In this document: positions 45,922 to 55,148 of the stretch, one piece after another
Numbering within the stretch: position 1 is the first letter of the stretch
How the letters are laid out: each line of letters starts with the position of its first letter
Assembly (NCBI GenBank): GCA_945861085.1
Contig: OX244046.1
Span: 3,038,001-3,102,000 of the forward strand
Length of the DNA stretch: 64,000 nucleotides
Reading direction: 5' to 3'
DNA from: Clostridioides difficile_D
GTDB lineage: Bacteria > Bacillota > Clostridia > Peptostreptococcales > Peptostreptococcaceae
Translations under genes and position numbers: made by a program
Notes under the pieces: model-generated
Told to the model about the DNA's origin: nothing
Database searches by the model: none
Seen by the model: only the letters and a program-made list of their open reading frames with translations

Positions 45922-47304
45922 TTATAGACCTGGAAGTGGTATAATTCCATTTATAACACTAAGTAATAAAACCATTATAAATGCTATAATACCAGCAATA
46001 GTTCCTCCAATTGTCCAAGAATTTAAAGTATCTTTAACTGATAATCCACTAAACCTTGAAAGTACCCAAAATCCAGAATCATTTGGAAGAGAGAAACCAA
46101 CGCCTCCAGCACATATAGCAAGCCCTACTAAAACTGGTGACATCCCAGTTGCTAAAATTGTAGGCCCTAAAATTGATGATGTAGTTACTAAAGCAACAGT
46201 TGCAGAACCTTGAGAGATTCTAAGTAATGCACTTAATAGGAATCCAAGCACTACAACTGATATACTAAGACCAGACATAGTATCAACTAAGAAATTACCT
46301 ATACCACTTGCATTTATAACACTACCAAATGCTCCACCTGAACCTGTTATTAAGAGTATTAGACCTGCTGAATCAGCAGCCTCAATAACTACCTCTCCCA
46401 TAGGTTTATTTATGTATTTCTTTAAAAATCCTATTGCCACCAATATTCCAAGAAGTATTGCTATGTTTTTATCTCCTATAAACGCAAGTATTCCACTCAT
46501 TGTAGAACCTTTTTCTAAAAACATACTAAATACATTTGATACAAGTATAAGAAGTATTGGAAATAATAAAGAGAACATAGAAATTCCAAAACCTGGTACT
46601 TTAGAAGAGTTATCATCTTCAAGTTTAATGCTATCTTTTCCCTGCTCTAAATTTTTTTCCCTATCATTCTCATCAATTGCATAAGCTGGATATTTTTCAA
46701 AACGTTTTCCATAAATCCATCCACCTACAAGAGCTGCTGGAAAAGCAACAATTATAGAATAAAGTATAAAACTACCTACATTTGCATTTACATTTGCTGC
46801 AACTGCCAAAGGTCCTGGTGTAGGTATTACAAGTGCATGCCCTACTATAGTCCCAACTCCTAATGCACATACAAAAACCATTAGAGATTTCTTGGTTACT
46901 CTTGAAACATACTTAATTATAGGCATCATTATAACGAAAGCTGCATCCATAAAAACTGGAATTGAAATTAAAAATCCTGCTGTAGTTACTGCTAAAGCAC
47001 TATTTTTTTCTCCAGTTTTAGCTAGTAACCCCTTTGCAATAGATTCTGTTGCTCTTGATTCTGAAAGAATATTTCCAAATATTATTCCAAGTCCAATTAC
47101 AATACCTATACTCCCTAATGTATTTCCAAATCCAGTCGATATCGTAGTTGAGATTTCATTTATAGGCATTCTAACCATAAAGCCTGTAATTATAGATGTT
47201 ATAAGTAATGCCAAAAATGGATTTACTTTAAATTTAATAATCGATACAAGTAAAATTCCTATAGATATAACAAATGCTATCAAAAGTCCATATCCTGTAA
47301 TCAT
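45922..47304 (-). CDS. GntP-family sugar acid permease
   Basis: 460 residues with about 12 membrane spans. GLGIIFGNILSESRATESIA, MDAAFVIMMPII, IPTPGPLAVAAN, ASGIGNFLVDT and GGVGFSLPNDSGFW are signatures of the GntP (gluconate:H+ symporter) family. It lies between the dehydrogenase and the kinase and should import the acid sugar used by them. Confidence 0.9.
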   Translation of the reverse strand: MITGYGLLIAFVISIGILLVSIIKFKVNPFLALLITSIITGFMVRMPINEISTTISTGFGNTLGSIGIVIGLGIIFGNILSESRATESIAKGLLAKTGEKNSALAVTTAGFLISIPVFMDAAFVIMMPIIKYVSRVTKKSLMVFVCALGVGTIVGHALVIPTPGPLAVAANVNANVGSFILYSIIVAFPAALVGGWIYGKRFEKYPAYAIDENDREKNLEQGKDSIKLEDDNSSKVPGFGISMFSLLFPILLILVSNVFSMFLEKGSTMSGILAFIGDKNIAILLGILVAIGFLKKYINKPMGEVVIEAADSAGLILLITGSGGAFGSVINASGIGNFLVDTMSGLSISVVVLGFLLSALLRISQGSATVALVTTSSILGPTILATGMSPVLVGLAICAGGVGFSLPNDSGFWVLSRFSGLSVKDTLNSWTIGGTIAGIIAFIMVLLLSVINGIIPLPGL

Positions 47305-47440
47305 AATTTTTACTCCTTTATCACTCTACTTTATTATTTATAAGTCTTATTTTTCTTTTACTATGATAACTTAACTTTTCTGTATTTATATAATCTAATT
47401 TTAATAATATGTACTTACTATCATATTGGCATATTTAAAA

Positions 47441-48331
47441 TTAATTATCGTGTTTTTTTATTTCAACACCTGCCAATTTTTCAAAATACTGTGCTATTCC
47501 ACCATGGTCATCTTCTAAATGCCCATGTACTTTTAATGTCTGCATAATTTCTAATAATTGACTTGTCATAGGTAGTGGCACATCCAAATTATGAGCTGTC
47601 TGCATTACATTTTTAATATCTTTTAAATTAATAGATATTTTCCCACCTGGTTTAAAATCACGATTCATAATCATTGGTATCTTTGCATCCAATATTGTAC
47701 TACCAGCTAGACCTCCTCTTATTGCCTTATATACTTTTTCTGGGTCTGCCCCTGCTTTTGCTGCAAGTACAAATGCCTCAGATACTGCTGCTATTGTCAA
47801 ATTAACGATTACTTGGTTTGTAAGTTTCGTAACACTTCCACTTCCATTATCTCCAATTAAGATAGATGAGCTTCCCATTATATTAAAGAATGGCTCTACT
47901 TTTTTATAGATTTCTTCTTTACCACCAGCCATAAAAGCAAGTGTACCATCAATTGCTTTTGGTTCTCCTCCACTTACTGGTGAATCTATAAATTCTAAGT
48001 TCATTTCTCTTAATTTATTTGCACACAATACAGATTCTGTAGGAGTAACCGAACTCATATCGACCACTATACTTCCCTCTTTTAAAGTTTTTGTCAATCC
48101 ATCAGCTCCAAATAATACATCCTGCACAATAGTTCCATTTGGAAGGATTGTAAATACAATATCACATTCTTTACCCATTTCTAAAATACTTGCATATTTT
48201 GCTCCACATGATATAAGTTCATCTACAGCTGATTTATTAATGTCATACACCAAAAGATTACATCCATCTTTCAATAAGTTTTTTGCCATTGGTTTTCCCA
48301 TTATTCCTAATCCAATAAATCCTAATTTCAT
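47441..48331 (-). CDS. NAD-dependent beta-hydroxyacid dehydrogenase (GarR/LtnD-like)
   Basis: 296 residues from ATG 48331 (GGAGG 7 nt upstream; the first in-frame ATG overlaps that site). Rossmann GFIGLGIMGKPMAKNL, substrate loop SPVSGGEPKAIDGTLAFMAGG, catalytic region NQVIVNLTIAAVSEAFVLA with GxxK replaced by TKLTNQ around Lys of GSGSVTKL. Among 3-hydroxyisobutyrate/tartronate semialdehyde/threonate dehydrogenases, the DUF1537 and GntP partners favour a threonate-type dehydrogenase. First gene of its operon. Confidence 0.85.
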   Translation of the reverse strand: MKLGFIGLGIMGKPMAKNLLKDGCNLLVYDINKSAVDELISCGAKYASILEMGKECDIVFTILPNGTIVQDVLFGADGLTKTLKEGSIVVDMSSVTPTESVLCANKLREMNLEFIDSPVSGGEPKAIDGTLAFMAGGKEEIYKKVEPFFNIMGSSSILIGDNGSGSVTKLTNQVIVNLTIAAVSEAFVLAAKAGADPEKVYKAIRGGLAGSTILDAKIPMIMNRDFKPGGKISINLKDIKNVMQTAHNLDVPLPMTSQLLEIMQTLKVHGHLEDDHGGIAQYFEKLAGVEIKKHDN

Positions 48332-48360
48332 TTTATATACCTCCATATCTTCACATTTTT

Positions 48361-48408
48361 GAAAACGTTTTTTATGTTTTAGAGTATACTACATACCAGT
48401 ATACCGGT
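48361..48408. promoter_or_regulatory. Putative CcpA (cre) site and GntR operator
   Basis: GAAAACGTTTTTT (48361-48373) fits the C. difficile CcpA motif GAAAANGTTTTC with one mismatch. 22 bases on, ACCAGTATACCGGT (48395-48408) is a 14-bp palindrome with one mismatched pair, of the size bound by FCD-type GntR regulators. Both lie between the divergent dehydrogenase and GntR genes. The remaining bases to 48750 are AT-rich with no other feature I can support. Confidence 0.5.
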
Positions 48409-48750
48409 CAATATAAAATATAAAAGTATTTATTTTAACAATAAACTGTAATTTTTAGGCTTATTTATTATATTTAGTTACCCTATATAAGATTTAATAC
48501 ACACTATTATTTCCAAATATTATATACCACTTTTTATATGTTTGCATTTTAACATTTTGACTAATTTTAACTAGTTTTAATTAATCTACCTTTAATGTTA
48601 ATCATATATCACATTTAAATAATTTTTTATATTTTTTAATCTTGCATATAATTTAAATTGCAAAAGATTGACCTTATTTTCACTATGTTGTATGCTTAAA
48701 ATTATATAAGTTTTTGTATTTTTATATTGTTTAGGGGGGTATTATTAAGT

Positions 48751-49422
48751 ATGGCTACATTTAAAAGATTACAAGAACAAGCATATGACTACTTAAAAGA
48801 ATTGATACTATCTGGAGAAATAATAGAAAATGAAATATATTCTGAAACAAAACTTGCTAGCGAAATAGGTATCTCTAGAACACCTATAAGAGATGCTCTT
48901 CAAAGACTTAGTCAAGATGGATTTATAGATATAATCCCAAGCAAAGGATTTAGAATCCATCAAATTACAGCAAATGAAATTGTCGAGATATTCCAAATAC
49001 GCTCCGCAATAGAAGGGTTTTGCACTTTTTTACTTACAAGTCAATACAAAGAAGCTAGAGCAGTTGAAACTATAAGTAAACTAAAATATCTTTTAGATAA
49101 ACAAAAAGACATTTTACTAGGTGACAAAAATTTAAACTCATTTGCAGAATACGATACATTATTTCACACAACAATAGTTTCATATGCTCAAAATACTGAA
49201 TTTGACAAGATGTTTAACAATTATATGCACAGAATAAAAAAATTAGCTCTCGATTCCTTGTCACATGAGGGAAGGCTTGAAACAACATTAAAAGAACATA
49301 CAGATATTTTTAACAACATTGCAAATGGGTGTGTTGAGGACATTTACAGAACTACTCTCATTCATATGGAAACTCCTAAGTACATTAATTTAGAAGATTT
49401 TTGTAACAATAAAATATTTTAG
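48751..49422 (+). CDS. GntR/FCD-family transcriptional regulator
   Basis: 223 residues from ATG 48751 (GGGGGG 8 nt upstream). N-terminal winged helix (AYDYLKELILSGEIIENEIY, SETKLASEIGISRTPIRDALQRL) and C-terminal FCD domain with metal/ligand-binding His residues (FHTTIVSYA, EHTDIFNNIANG). It is divergent from the sugar-acid operon and probably represses it until the acid sugar binds. Confidence 0.9.
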   Translation: MATFKRLQEQAYDYLKELILSGEIIENEIYSETKLASEIGISRTPIRDALQRLSQDGFIDIIPSKGFRIHQITANEIVEIFQIRSAIEGFCTFLLTSQYKEARAVETISKLKYLLDKQKDILLGDKNLNSFAEYDTLFHTTIVSYAQNTEFDKMFNNYMHRIKKLALDSLSHEGRLETTLKEHTDIFNNIANGCVEDIYRTTLIHMETPKYINLEDFCNNKIF

Positions 49423-49532
49423 TATTATACTTTCATTTATTAAAAATATATCTATCTCAAATTAATTTCCTAATTTATAAAAAATATTCTATAATTATAT
49501 TGTAACTAATACTATTCTAAGGAGTGATTTTT

Positions 49533-49801
49533 TTGAACAAAGATGTTGTAACTAATGAAACTGTCGACAAAGATTATGCTATTGAAGAAGTTCGTATGGC
49601 ATGCAAGCATTTTGGTGACTTATATTTTTATTTTTCTAAAGTGTTATTTGAGGAGTTTGGTGAAGATAAAACTATCTAAATATTAAAGAAAGAATAACAA
49701 AAAACATTCTATGGGGAGATAAAAGCTGTGAAAGAATATACTTTCATGATGACAAGGTATCTGAAGGTAAATACACTTATGGAAATAAAAACTGTAAATA
49801 A
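49533..49801 (+). pseudogene. Decayed small gene, possibly of the L-2-amino-thiazoline-4-carboxylate hydrolase family
   Basis: AAGGAG precedes a TTG start, giving 48 codons (VRMACKHFGDLYFYFSKVLF then EEFGEDKTI, stop 49677-49679). The -1 frame is open across the stop and goes on as LNIKERITKNILWGDKSCER and IYFHDD...YGNKNCK to 49801. The first part resembles the N-terminus of ATC hydrolase-like proteins (YYLAKEIIEEFGEE type) and the second a C-terminal end, so an internal deletion with frameshift is likely. Similarity is from memory only. Confidence 0.4.
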
Positions 49802-50062
49802 ATAATTTAAATTTTCTATATTCTTATACTATATTTTGTACTTTTTCATATAAATATTATAACTAGTCTTTTATTTTACTTTTGTTTAACCTAAAGATAA
49901 TTTACTTTTAATCTATATGAATTATTATGTAAGTAATCAGAAGGTTATCTTTATGAATTATAGTTTTAGATTTATAATTTATAAAATATTTATGTTCTTT
50001 GTAAAATTTTTTAGAAGCTTCTAATGTTATGCTATAAAACTATCTTGAGAAGGGCTGATTGA
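49802..50062. other. AT-rich gap without recognised feature
   Basis: About 260 bases between the decayed gene and the small gene at 50063. I see no hairpin, promoter of quality, or open frame with a ribosome site. Confidence 0.5.
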
Positions 50063-50371
50063 ATGTTTAATAAAATATATGAAAAGAAAGAATTTATAGT
50101 TTTTCAAGTTAAAAAAGGTTATGTAGTTTATAATACTAGAAAGAGTTTTGAAGAAGGTCATACACATTTAAAGCATTTTGAAGCAGCAAAGACAGCTATT
50201 GATTTAGCAATAAATAAAAAAATTCCTAGAAGCAAAGATGGATATTATCTGACTAGTTTAATTCGCATAAGCGATGATTGTTATTACATTGATAAGTTAA
50301 GCGAATTGTTATATGTTAGAGAACAAAAAGGTAAAAAAGAAAAGTACTGTAATTCTGGTTATCAGATATAG
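50063..50371 (+). CDS. Small protein of unknown function
   Basis: 102 residues, soluble, basic, with a HFEAAKTAIDLAINKKIPRSK helix and a Tyr-rich end (DDCYYIDKLSELLYVREQKGK). No domain recognised. The ATG follows GAGAAGGGC with 8 nt spacing. It is a real gene by codon pattern and site, followed by a strong terminator. Function unknown. Confidence 0.65.
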   Translation: MFNKIYEKKEFIVFQVKKGYVVYNTRKSFEEGHTHLKHFEAAKTAIDLAINKKIPRSKDGYYLTSLIRISDDCYYIDKLSELLYVREQKGKKEKYCNSGYQI

Positions 50372-50430
50372 TAAGACTAGTTGCGAATTATAAGTACCAA
50401 TTATAAATAAGTACCTTTGGTCTTAAAATC

Positions 50431-50479
50431 AAAGAGTATCAGTAAATATATAAAAAAACAACTTACTGATACTCTTTTT
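50431..50479. terminator. Bidirectional terminator
   Basis: AAAGAGTATCAGTAA and TTACTGATACTCTTT pair perfectly across 17 nt, between the convergent stops at 50371 and 50525. Confidence 0.88.
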
Positions 50480-50524
50480 AATTATATGATTAATATTTGA
50501 ATTTGCTACAAAAGTTTATGTTAT

Positions 50525-52315
50525 CTATTCAGATTCGGTATCTGCAAATTGACTGTTATAAAGCTTCTCATAAAATCCACCTTTTTCCATTAGTTCATCA
50601 TGATTTCCTTGCTCTATAATACTTCCATTATTCATAACTAAAATCAAGTCAGCATTACGAATTGTAGAAAGTCTATGTGCTATAACAAAGCTGGTTCTAC
50701 CATTCATAAGATTTCTCATTGCTTTTTGAAGCATAAGCTCTAGTCTAGTATCAACAGAACTAGTAGCTTCATCAAGTATCAATATTGAAGGGTCTGATAT
50801 AAAAGCTCTAGCTATAGTTAAAAGCTGTTTTTCCCCTAAAGATATATTAGATGCTTCTTCATTTAAAAACATATTGTATCCATCAGGAAGAGTAGTTATA
50901 AAGTGATGAACATTTGCTACTTTCGCTGCTTGTACAATTTCTTCCTTAGTAGCTCCAAATCTGCCATATTCTATATTCTCAAAAATAGTACCATTAAATA
51001 GCCATGTATCTTGAAGTACCATACCAAACATTGAACGCAAATCTTTACGTTTCATATCCCTTATGTCTACTCCATCAATTTTAATAGCACCTTTCTTTAC
51101 ATCATAAAACCTCATCAATAAGTTTATTAAAGTTGTTTTACCTGCTCCAGTAGGTCCAACAATAGCTACCATCTGACCACTTTTTATTTCTGCATTTAAA
51201 TCTTCTATTAAAGTTGAATTTTCTCCATATCCAAAATTAACATGCTCAAATGTAACATTACCTTTTACATTTTCTATCTTAACTGGATTTTCAACATCAG
51301 GTATTTCCTCTTCTTCATCTAAAATTTCAAATACACGTTCTATTGCTGCAAAAGAAGATTGTATTACAGTAGATAACTGAGTCATTTGTGAAAGAGGCTG
51401 ATTTATTTGCCATATGTAACGTACAAAGGCTTGTAAATTTCCAACTGTTATCCCTCCACTTACTGCATATATAGAACCGACAACTGCTACTGCTGCAATT
51501 CCAAAATAAGTTACTAATGAAACCATAGGATTCATCATACTTGATATAAATTGTGCTTTAAATCCATTTTCACAAAGTTCTTGATTTACCTTTTTAAACT
51601 CTTTTATAGAATCTTCTTCTTTACCATATAATTTTATCTCATTAAATCCAGTATACATCTCTTGTACTTTTCCATTCAGTTTTCCAAGAGCATTTTGTTG
51701 TAATGAAAATCTGTTTTGAGATTTTTTTACTATAAACTTAGATACAAAATAACTAATCGGAATTATAAAAAGAGCTATAATAGCCATATATGTGTTAATC
51801 GTAAACATCATTGAAAGTGCCAAAATTATGACTAAAATTGAATTTACAATTTGCATAAAACTCTGTTGCATAGCATTTGATATTGTATCTACATCATTTG
51901 ATATACGACTTAATACATCTCCAAAGCTATTGCTATCAAAATAACTAATTGGCAGTTTTCTTATTTTATTTTCTACTTCATTTCTCAAATCTCTCATTGT
52001 ATTTTGTATAGCATTTGTAAGTAGAAAACTTGAAGTATACGTAAAAATTGCATTGGCAACATATATCCCTGCTAAAATCATCAATATTTTTATTACATAA
52101 TTAAAATTTACAGATGCTCCTGGTACTCCTTTTGCTATACGAATTACGTCTTTAGTCAACTGTGTTATTATTAATCCCTCTGTTTTAGGAGCAATTGCAT
52201 TCATAGTAGCTGCTGAAATTATACATATAATAGCTATAATAAAGGAAAATTTATATTTCTTTACAAATGGAAGAAGTCTACCAATTGTTCTCTTAAAACC
52301 TTTAGACTTTTTCAT
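50525..52315 (-). CDS. ABC exporter half-transporter, catalytic partner
   Basis: 596 residues: six membrane spans (about 1-320) and an ATPase domain with Walker A GPTGAGKTTL, Walker B ILILDEATSSVD with the catalytic Glu, H-loop AHRLSTI, and a deviating signature ISLGEKQ in place of SGGQ. Together with the next gene it forms a heterodimer of the BmrCD/TM287-288 type, usually a multidrug or lipid exporter. Its start overlaps the stop of the partner (TAATG). Confidence 0.9.
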   Translation of the reverse strand: MKKSKGFKRTIGRLLPFVKKYKFSFIIAIICIISAATMNAIAPKTEGLIITQLTKDVIRIAKGVPGASVNFNYVIKILMILAGIYVANAIFTYTSSFLLTNAIQNTMRDLRNEVENKIRKLPISYFDSNSFGDVLSRISNDVDTISNAMQQSFMQIVNSILVIILALSMMFTINTYMAIIALFIIPISYFVSKFIVKKSQNRFSLQQNALGKLNGKVQEMYTGFNEIKLYGKEEDSIKEFKKVNQELCENGFKAQFISSMMNPMVSLVTYFGIAAVAVVGSIYAVSGGITVGNLQAFVRYIWQINQPLSQMTQLSTVIQSSFAAIERVFEILDEEEEIPDVENPVKIENVKGNVTFEHVNFGYGENSTLIEDLNAEIKSGQMVAIVGPTGAGKTTLINLLMRFYDVKKGAIKIDGVDIRDMKRKDLRSMFGMVLQDTWLFNGTIFENIEYGRFGATKEEIVQAAKVANVHHFITTLPDGYNMFLNEEASNISLGEKQLLTIARAFISDPSILILDEATSSVDTRLELMLQKAMRNLMNGRTSFVIAHRLSTIRNADLILVMNNGSIIEQGNHDELMEKGGFYEKLYNSQFADTESE

Positions 52316-54042
52316 TATTCCAACTCCTCCTTTTTCAACTGAGATGTTGCAATTTCATAGTATATTCCACAATTTTTCAATAACTCTTTATGAGTTCCCA
52401 TCCCAACAACTTGTCCTTCATTGAGTACTATAATCTTATCAGCATCAATAATTGAACTTATTCTCTGTGCAACAATCAATACAATTGCATCTTTTGTTTC
52501 TTTTTTCAATTTAGCACGAAGTATTGCATCAGTTTTAAAGTCAAGTGCAGAAAAACTATCATCAAAAATATATATTTCAGGTCTTCTTATAATAGCCCTT
52601 GCAATAGAAAGTCTTTGTTTTTGACCTCCTGACACATTTGCTCCACCTTCACTAATTAGCTCATCAAACTTTCTAGGTTTTTTTGATATAAACTCATATG
52701 CTTGTGCAACTTTTGCGGAATATTCTAATTCTGATTCTCCTGCCTTATGTTTACCAAATCTAATATTATTTGCTATGCTACCAGTAAAAAGCAGTGATTT
52801 TTGAGGTATGAATCCTATCTTTTTTCTTAAAGCTTTCAAATCATAGTCTCTTATATCTACTCCATTTATCCTAATACTACCTTCTGTTACATCATAAAAT
52901 CTAGGTATTAAGTTAATCAGAGTACTTTTTCCACTACCAGTACTTCCTATAAAGGCAACTGTTTCACCTGTCTTTGCAGTAAATGAAATATCCTTAAGTA
53001 CAGAAGCTTCTCCATCTGGATAAGTAAAAGTTACATCATCAAATTCTATGATACCCTTATTTTCAGTCTCTTTAATTCCATTTTCAGGATTTTTTATCAA
53101 TGGTTCTTCATTTAAAAGCTCCTTTATTCTATTTGCAGATACCTCTGCTCTAGGATACATAATAAACACCATTGAAAAAAGCATAATCGAAAACATAGCA
53201 TGGAAAAGATATTCCAAAAATGCAACCAACTGTCCAACTTGAAGTTCTCCAATATTTATCTTCTCACTTGAAATCCAAAATACAGCCAAAACAGCTATAT
53301 TCAATAGTAAAAAGAACGCTGGTTGAGTAATTGACATAAGCTTAAATAATTTCTTAGAAACATTAGCATAATATGTATTTGTTTTTTCAAATCTTTCAGT
53401 TTCATAATCATCATTTCCAAAAGCTCTAATTACTCTTATTCCAGTTAAATTTTCTCTTGATATAAGGTTTAATTTATCTAGTCCTTTTTGTTGTTTTGAA
53501 GATATTGCCTGAGAAACTTTCGCTATTATTGCTACTCCAACAATTATAAAAGGTACTGATATAGCCAATACTACAGAAAGTTCCACACTTGTTCTAATTG
53601 TCATTATTATACTTACGATAAACATAACTGGAGTTAATAAAGCAGTTCTTAGTAGTATATTCACGAATTGTTGAATTTGAAATGCATCATTTGTCGTTCT
53701 TGTAATCATTGAAGAAATTCCAAACTTATTATATTCAGTATGTGAAAATTCTTGAGATTTTTCAAATATATCATTTCTTATATCCCTAGTTACACTTGTT
53801 GACACCTTTGCAGAGCAATAACCCAACAATATACTACCTACAACCCCTATAATAGAAATAATAACAATCACTATTCCCATTTGTTTTATGTAAGCTATAT
53901 TTTGATTTGCAATACCATTATCAATTATTTTAGCTATTATGGTTGGAATACCCAACTCAACTAATGCAAAACTAAATATAGCCAGTATATTTAATACTAT
54001 TAATAACTTGTAATTCTTTAAATAACTTAAAATTAATTTCAT
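52315..54042 (-). CDS. ABC exporter half-transporter, degenerate-site partner
   Basis: 575 residues: six spans and an ATPase domain with Walker A GSTGSGKSTL, signature NVSGGQKQRLSIARA, and Walker B IYIFDDSFSALD, in which Asp replaces the catalytic Glu. With the SLGEKQ signature of the other subunit this makes one of the two ATP sites degenerate, the pattern of heterodimeric exporters. First gene of the operon; its leader carries an attenuator-like hairpin. Confidence 0.9.
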   Translation of the reverse strand: MKLILSYLKNYKLLIVLNILAIFSFALVELGIPTIIAKIIDNGIANQNIAYIKQMGIVIVIISIIGVVGSILLGYCSAKVSTSVTRDIRNDIFEKSQEFSHTEYNKFGISSMITRTTNDAFQIQQFVNILLRTALLTPVMFIVSIIMTIRTSVELSVVLAISVPFIIVGVAIIAKVSQAISSKQQKGLDKLNLISRENLTGIRVIRAFGNDDYETERFEKTNTYYANVSKKLFKLMSITQPAFFLLLNIAVLAVFWISSEKINIGELQVGQLVAFLEYLFHAMFSIMLFSMVFIMYPRAEVSANRIKELLNEEPLIKNPENGIKETENKGIIEFDDVTFTYPDGEASVLKDISFTAKTGETVAFIGSTGSGKSTLINLIPRFYDVTEGSIRINGVDIRDYDLKALRKKIGFIPQKSLLFTGSIANNIRFGKHKAGESELEYSAKVAQAYEFISKKPRKFDELISEGGANVSGGQKQRLSIARAIIRRPEIYIFDDSFSALDFKTDAILRAKLKKETKDAIVLIVAQRISSIIDADKIIVLNEGQVVGMGTHKELLKNCGIYYEIATSQLKKEELE

Positions 54043-54116
54043 ATTTTTCTCCTTTCTTAATTTTTTAGATAGTGTAATTATATAATAATACCAAATTTAT
54101 AAATACTTGATTTTAT

Positions 54117-54153
54117 AAAAAAAGGAGAAAAGAGTTAACGCACTCTCTTCTCC
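54117..54153 (-). terminator. Attenuator hairpin in the ABC exporter leader
   Basis: On the minus strand GGAGAAGAGAGT pairs with ACTCTTTTCTCC (12 bp, one G-U) around GCGTTA, followed at once by TTTTTTT. It lies 75 nt before the first exporter ATG and downstream of the promoter, so it would stop transcription before the operon. Confidence 0.85.
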
Positions 54154-54158
54154 AGCAT
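54135..54158 (-). CDS. Putative leader peptide MLEKRVR
   Basis: ATG at 54158, seven codons (Met-Leu-Glu-Lys-Arg-Val-Arg), TAA at 54135-54137. Its codons 2-7 form the 5' arm and loop of the terminator hairpin. A GGAGGG lies 15 nt upstream, which is long. The peptide ends Arg-Val-Arg, matching the R/K-x-R/K type at which macrolide-bound ribosomes stall. Confidence 0.5.
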   Translation of the reverse strand: MLEKRVR

Positions 54159-54191
54159 ATTCTTTTTAATACACCCTCCGACAAGTCGTTT

Positions 54192-54222
54192 ATATGTTAA
54201 CATATTTGACAAGTAATGTCAA
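54192..54222 (-). promoter_or_regulatory. Promoter and palindromic operator of the ABC exporter
   Basis: TTGACA (54217-54222), 17-nt spacer, TAACAT (54194-54199) on the minus strand. A perfect 14-bp palindrome ATATGTTAACATAT (54192-54205) covers the -10, and TTGACA-TTACT-TGTCAA (54206-54222) covers the -35, so a dimeric repressor probably acts here. Confidence 0.65.
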
Positions 54223-54292
54223 TTTATATATCCAAAAGTCTTTTAAATGATTTATTTCATAACGTTGCAACAAATTGTCATATACTCTCTCT

Positions 54293-54832
54293 TTATTTTT
54301 TACTGTATTCCAATTTTACAAGTTCTCCAATATTACTAGTTTTCTTAAAATTCAAATTAGTCTTGTCTATACTAGACTTAAATAGTGGAATTCCTCTCCC
54401 CAATATTATTGGCAATATATATATATAATAATCATCAATTAGGTTCTCTTTCATAAATAATTTTACTATATCGCCTCCCCCAACTATCCAAATATCTTTT
54501 TTATCCTTCTCTTTTCCAATTTGTTCAATTAATTTTTTAGGTTCTAAATTCGTATACTTTACATTTTCAGTTATCCCACTAACTGTCTTTGAGTATACAT
54601 AACACTCCTTACCTTTGTAGTACCATTCATTTGGGCTTAATTCATTTACAACCTGTGTATATGTAGAGTTTCCCATAATAATAGTATCAATTGTATCATA
54701 AAAAGTATTATAATCTTCTTCCTGTTCATGTTTAAAATCTGAAGATATTTCATCTAAAAAACTTACACTACCATTTTCCTCGGCTATATAACCATCTAAA
54801 CTCATTGAAATGTAAAGTACTACTTTTCTCAT
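54293..54832 (-). CDS. RibD C-terminal / dihydrofolate-reductase-like protein
   Basis: 179 residues from ATG 54832 (GGAGG 7 nt upstream). MRKVVLYISMSLDGYIAEENG, DTIIMGNSTYTQV, and DIWIVGGGDIVKLFMKENLIDDY are the RibD_C fold blocks seen in YyaP/YwjB-like reductases. It is not a true DHFR; substrate unknown. Not in the ABC operon, since the exporter promoter lies in between. Confidence 0.85.
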   Translation of the reverse strand: MRKVVLYISMSLDGYIAEENGSVSFLDEISSDFKHEQEEDYNTFYDTIDTIIMGNSTYTQVVNELSPNEWYYKGKECYVYSKTVSGITENVKYTNLEPKKLIEQIGKEKDKKDIWIVGGGDIVKLFMKENLIDDYYIYILPIILGRGIPLFKSSIDKTNLNFKKTSNIGELVKLEYSKK

Positions 54833-55148
54833 GTTTACTACCTCCAATATTTATAGTCTGATTATTCTATTTAAACACCACTTTTTTACTCATTCAATGA
54901 TACCCTATTAATACATCCTTAAACTAATTCAAATAAAATTCGTATGAAATTAAAAATATATTATAGAAATAATTTAAAATCACAGCAACTTATTGAAAAT
55001 TCTAATTAATCTAAATAAACATTGCTCTCAGTCCACACTGGTTTTATAATATAATTATAAGCTATTAATATTATAGAGTTGATATTATTAATATAATAAT
55101 TTTAATACTTATAACTAATTTTACTTTTGTTGAAAGGTGGTAAATGAC
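54833..55148. other. Divergent intergenic region
   Basis: About 315 AT-rich bases between the RibD-like gene and the PLP enzyme. Promoters for both must lie here, but no -35/-10 pair stands out and I see no riboswitch or hairpin. Confidence 0.4.

Noticed and set aside
54117..54158. T-box or metabolite riboswitch ahead of the ABC exporter
   Set aside because: The leader is too short (about 70 nt before the terminator) and lacks T-box or aptamer motifs; the mini-ORF explains it better.
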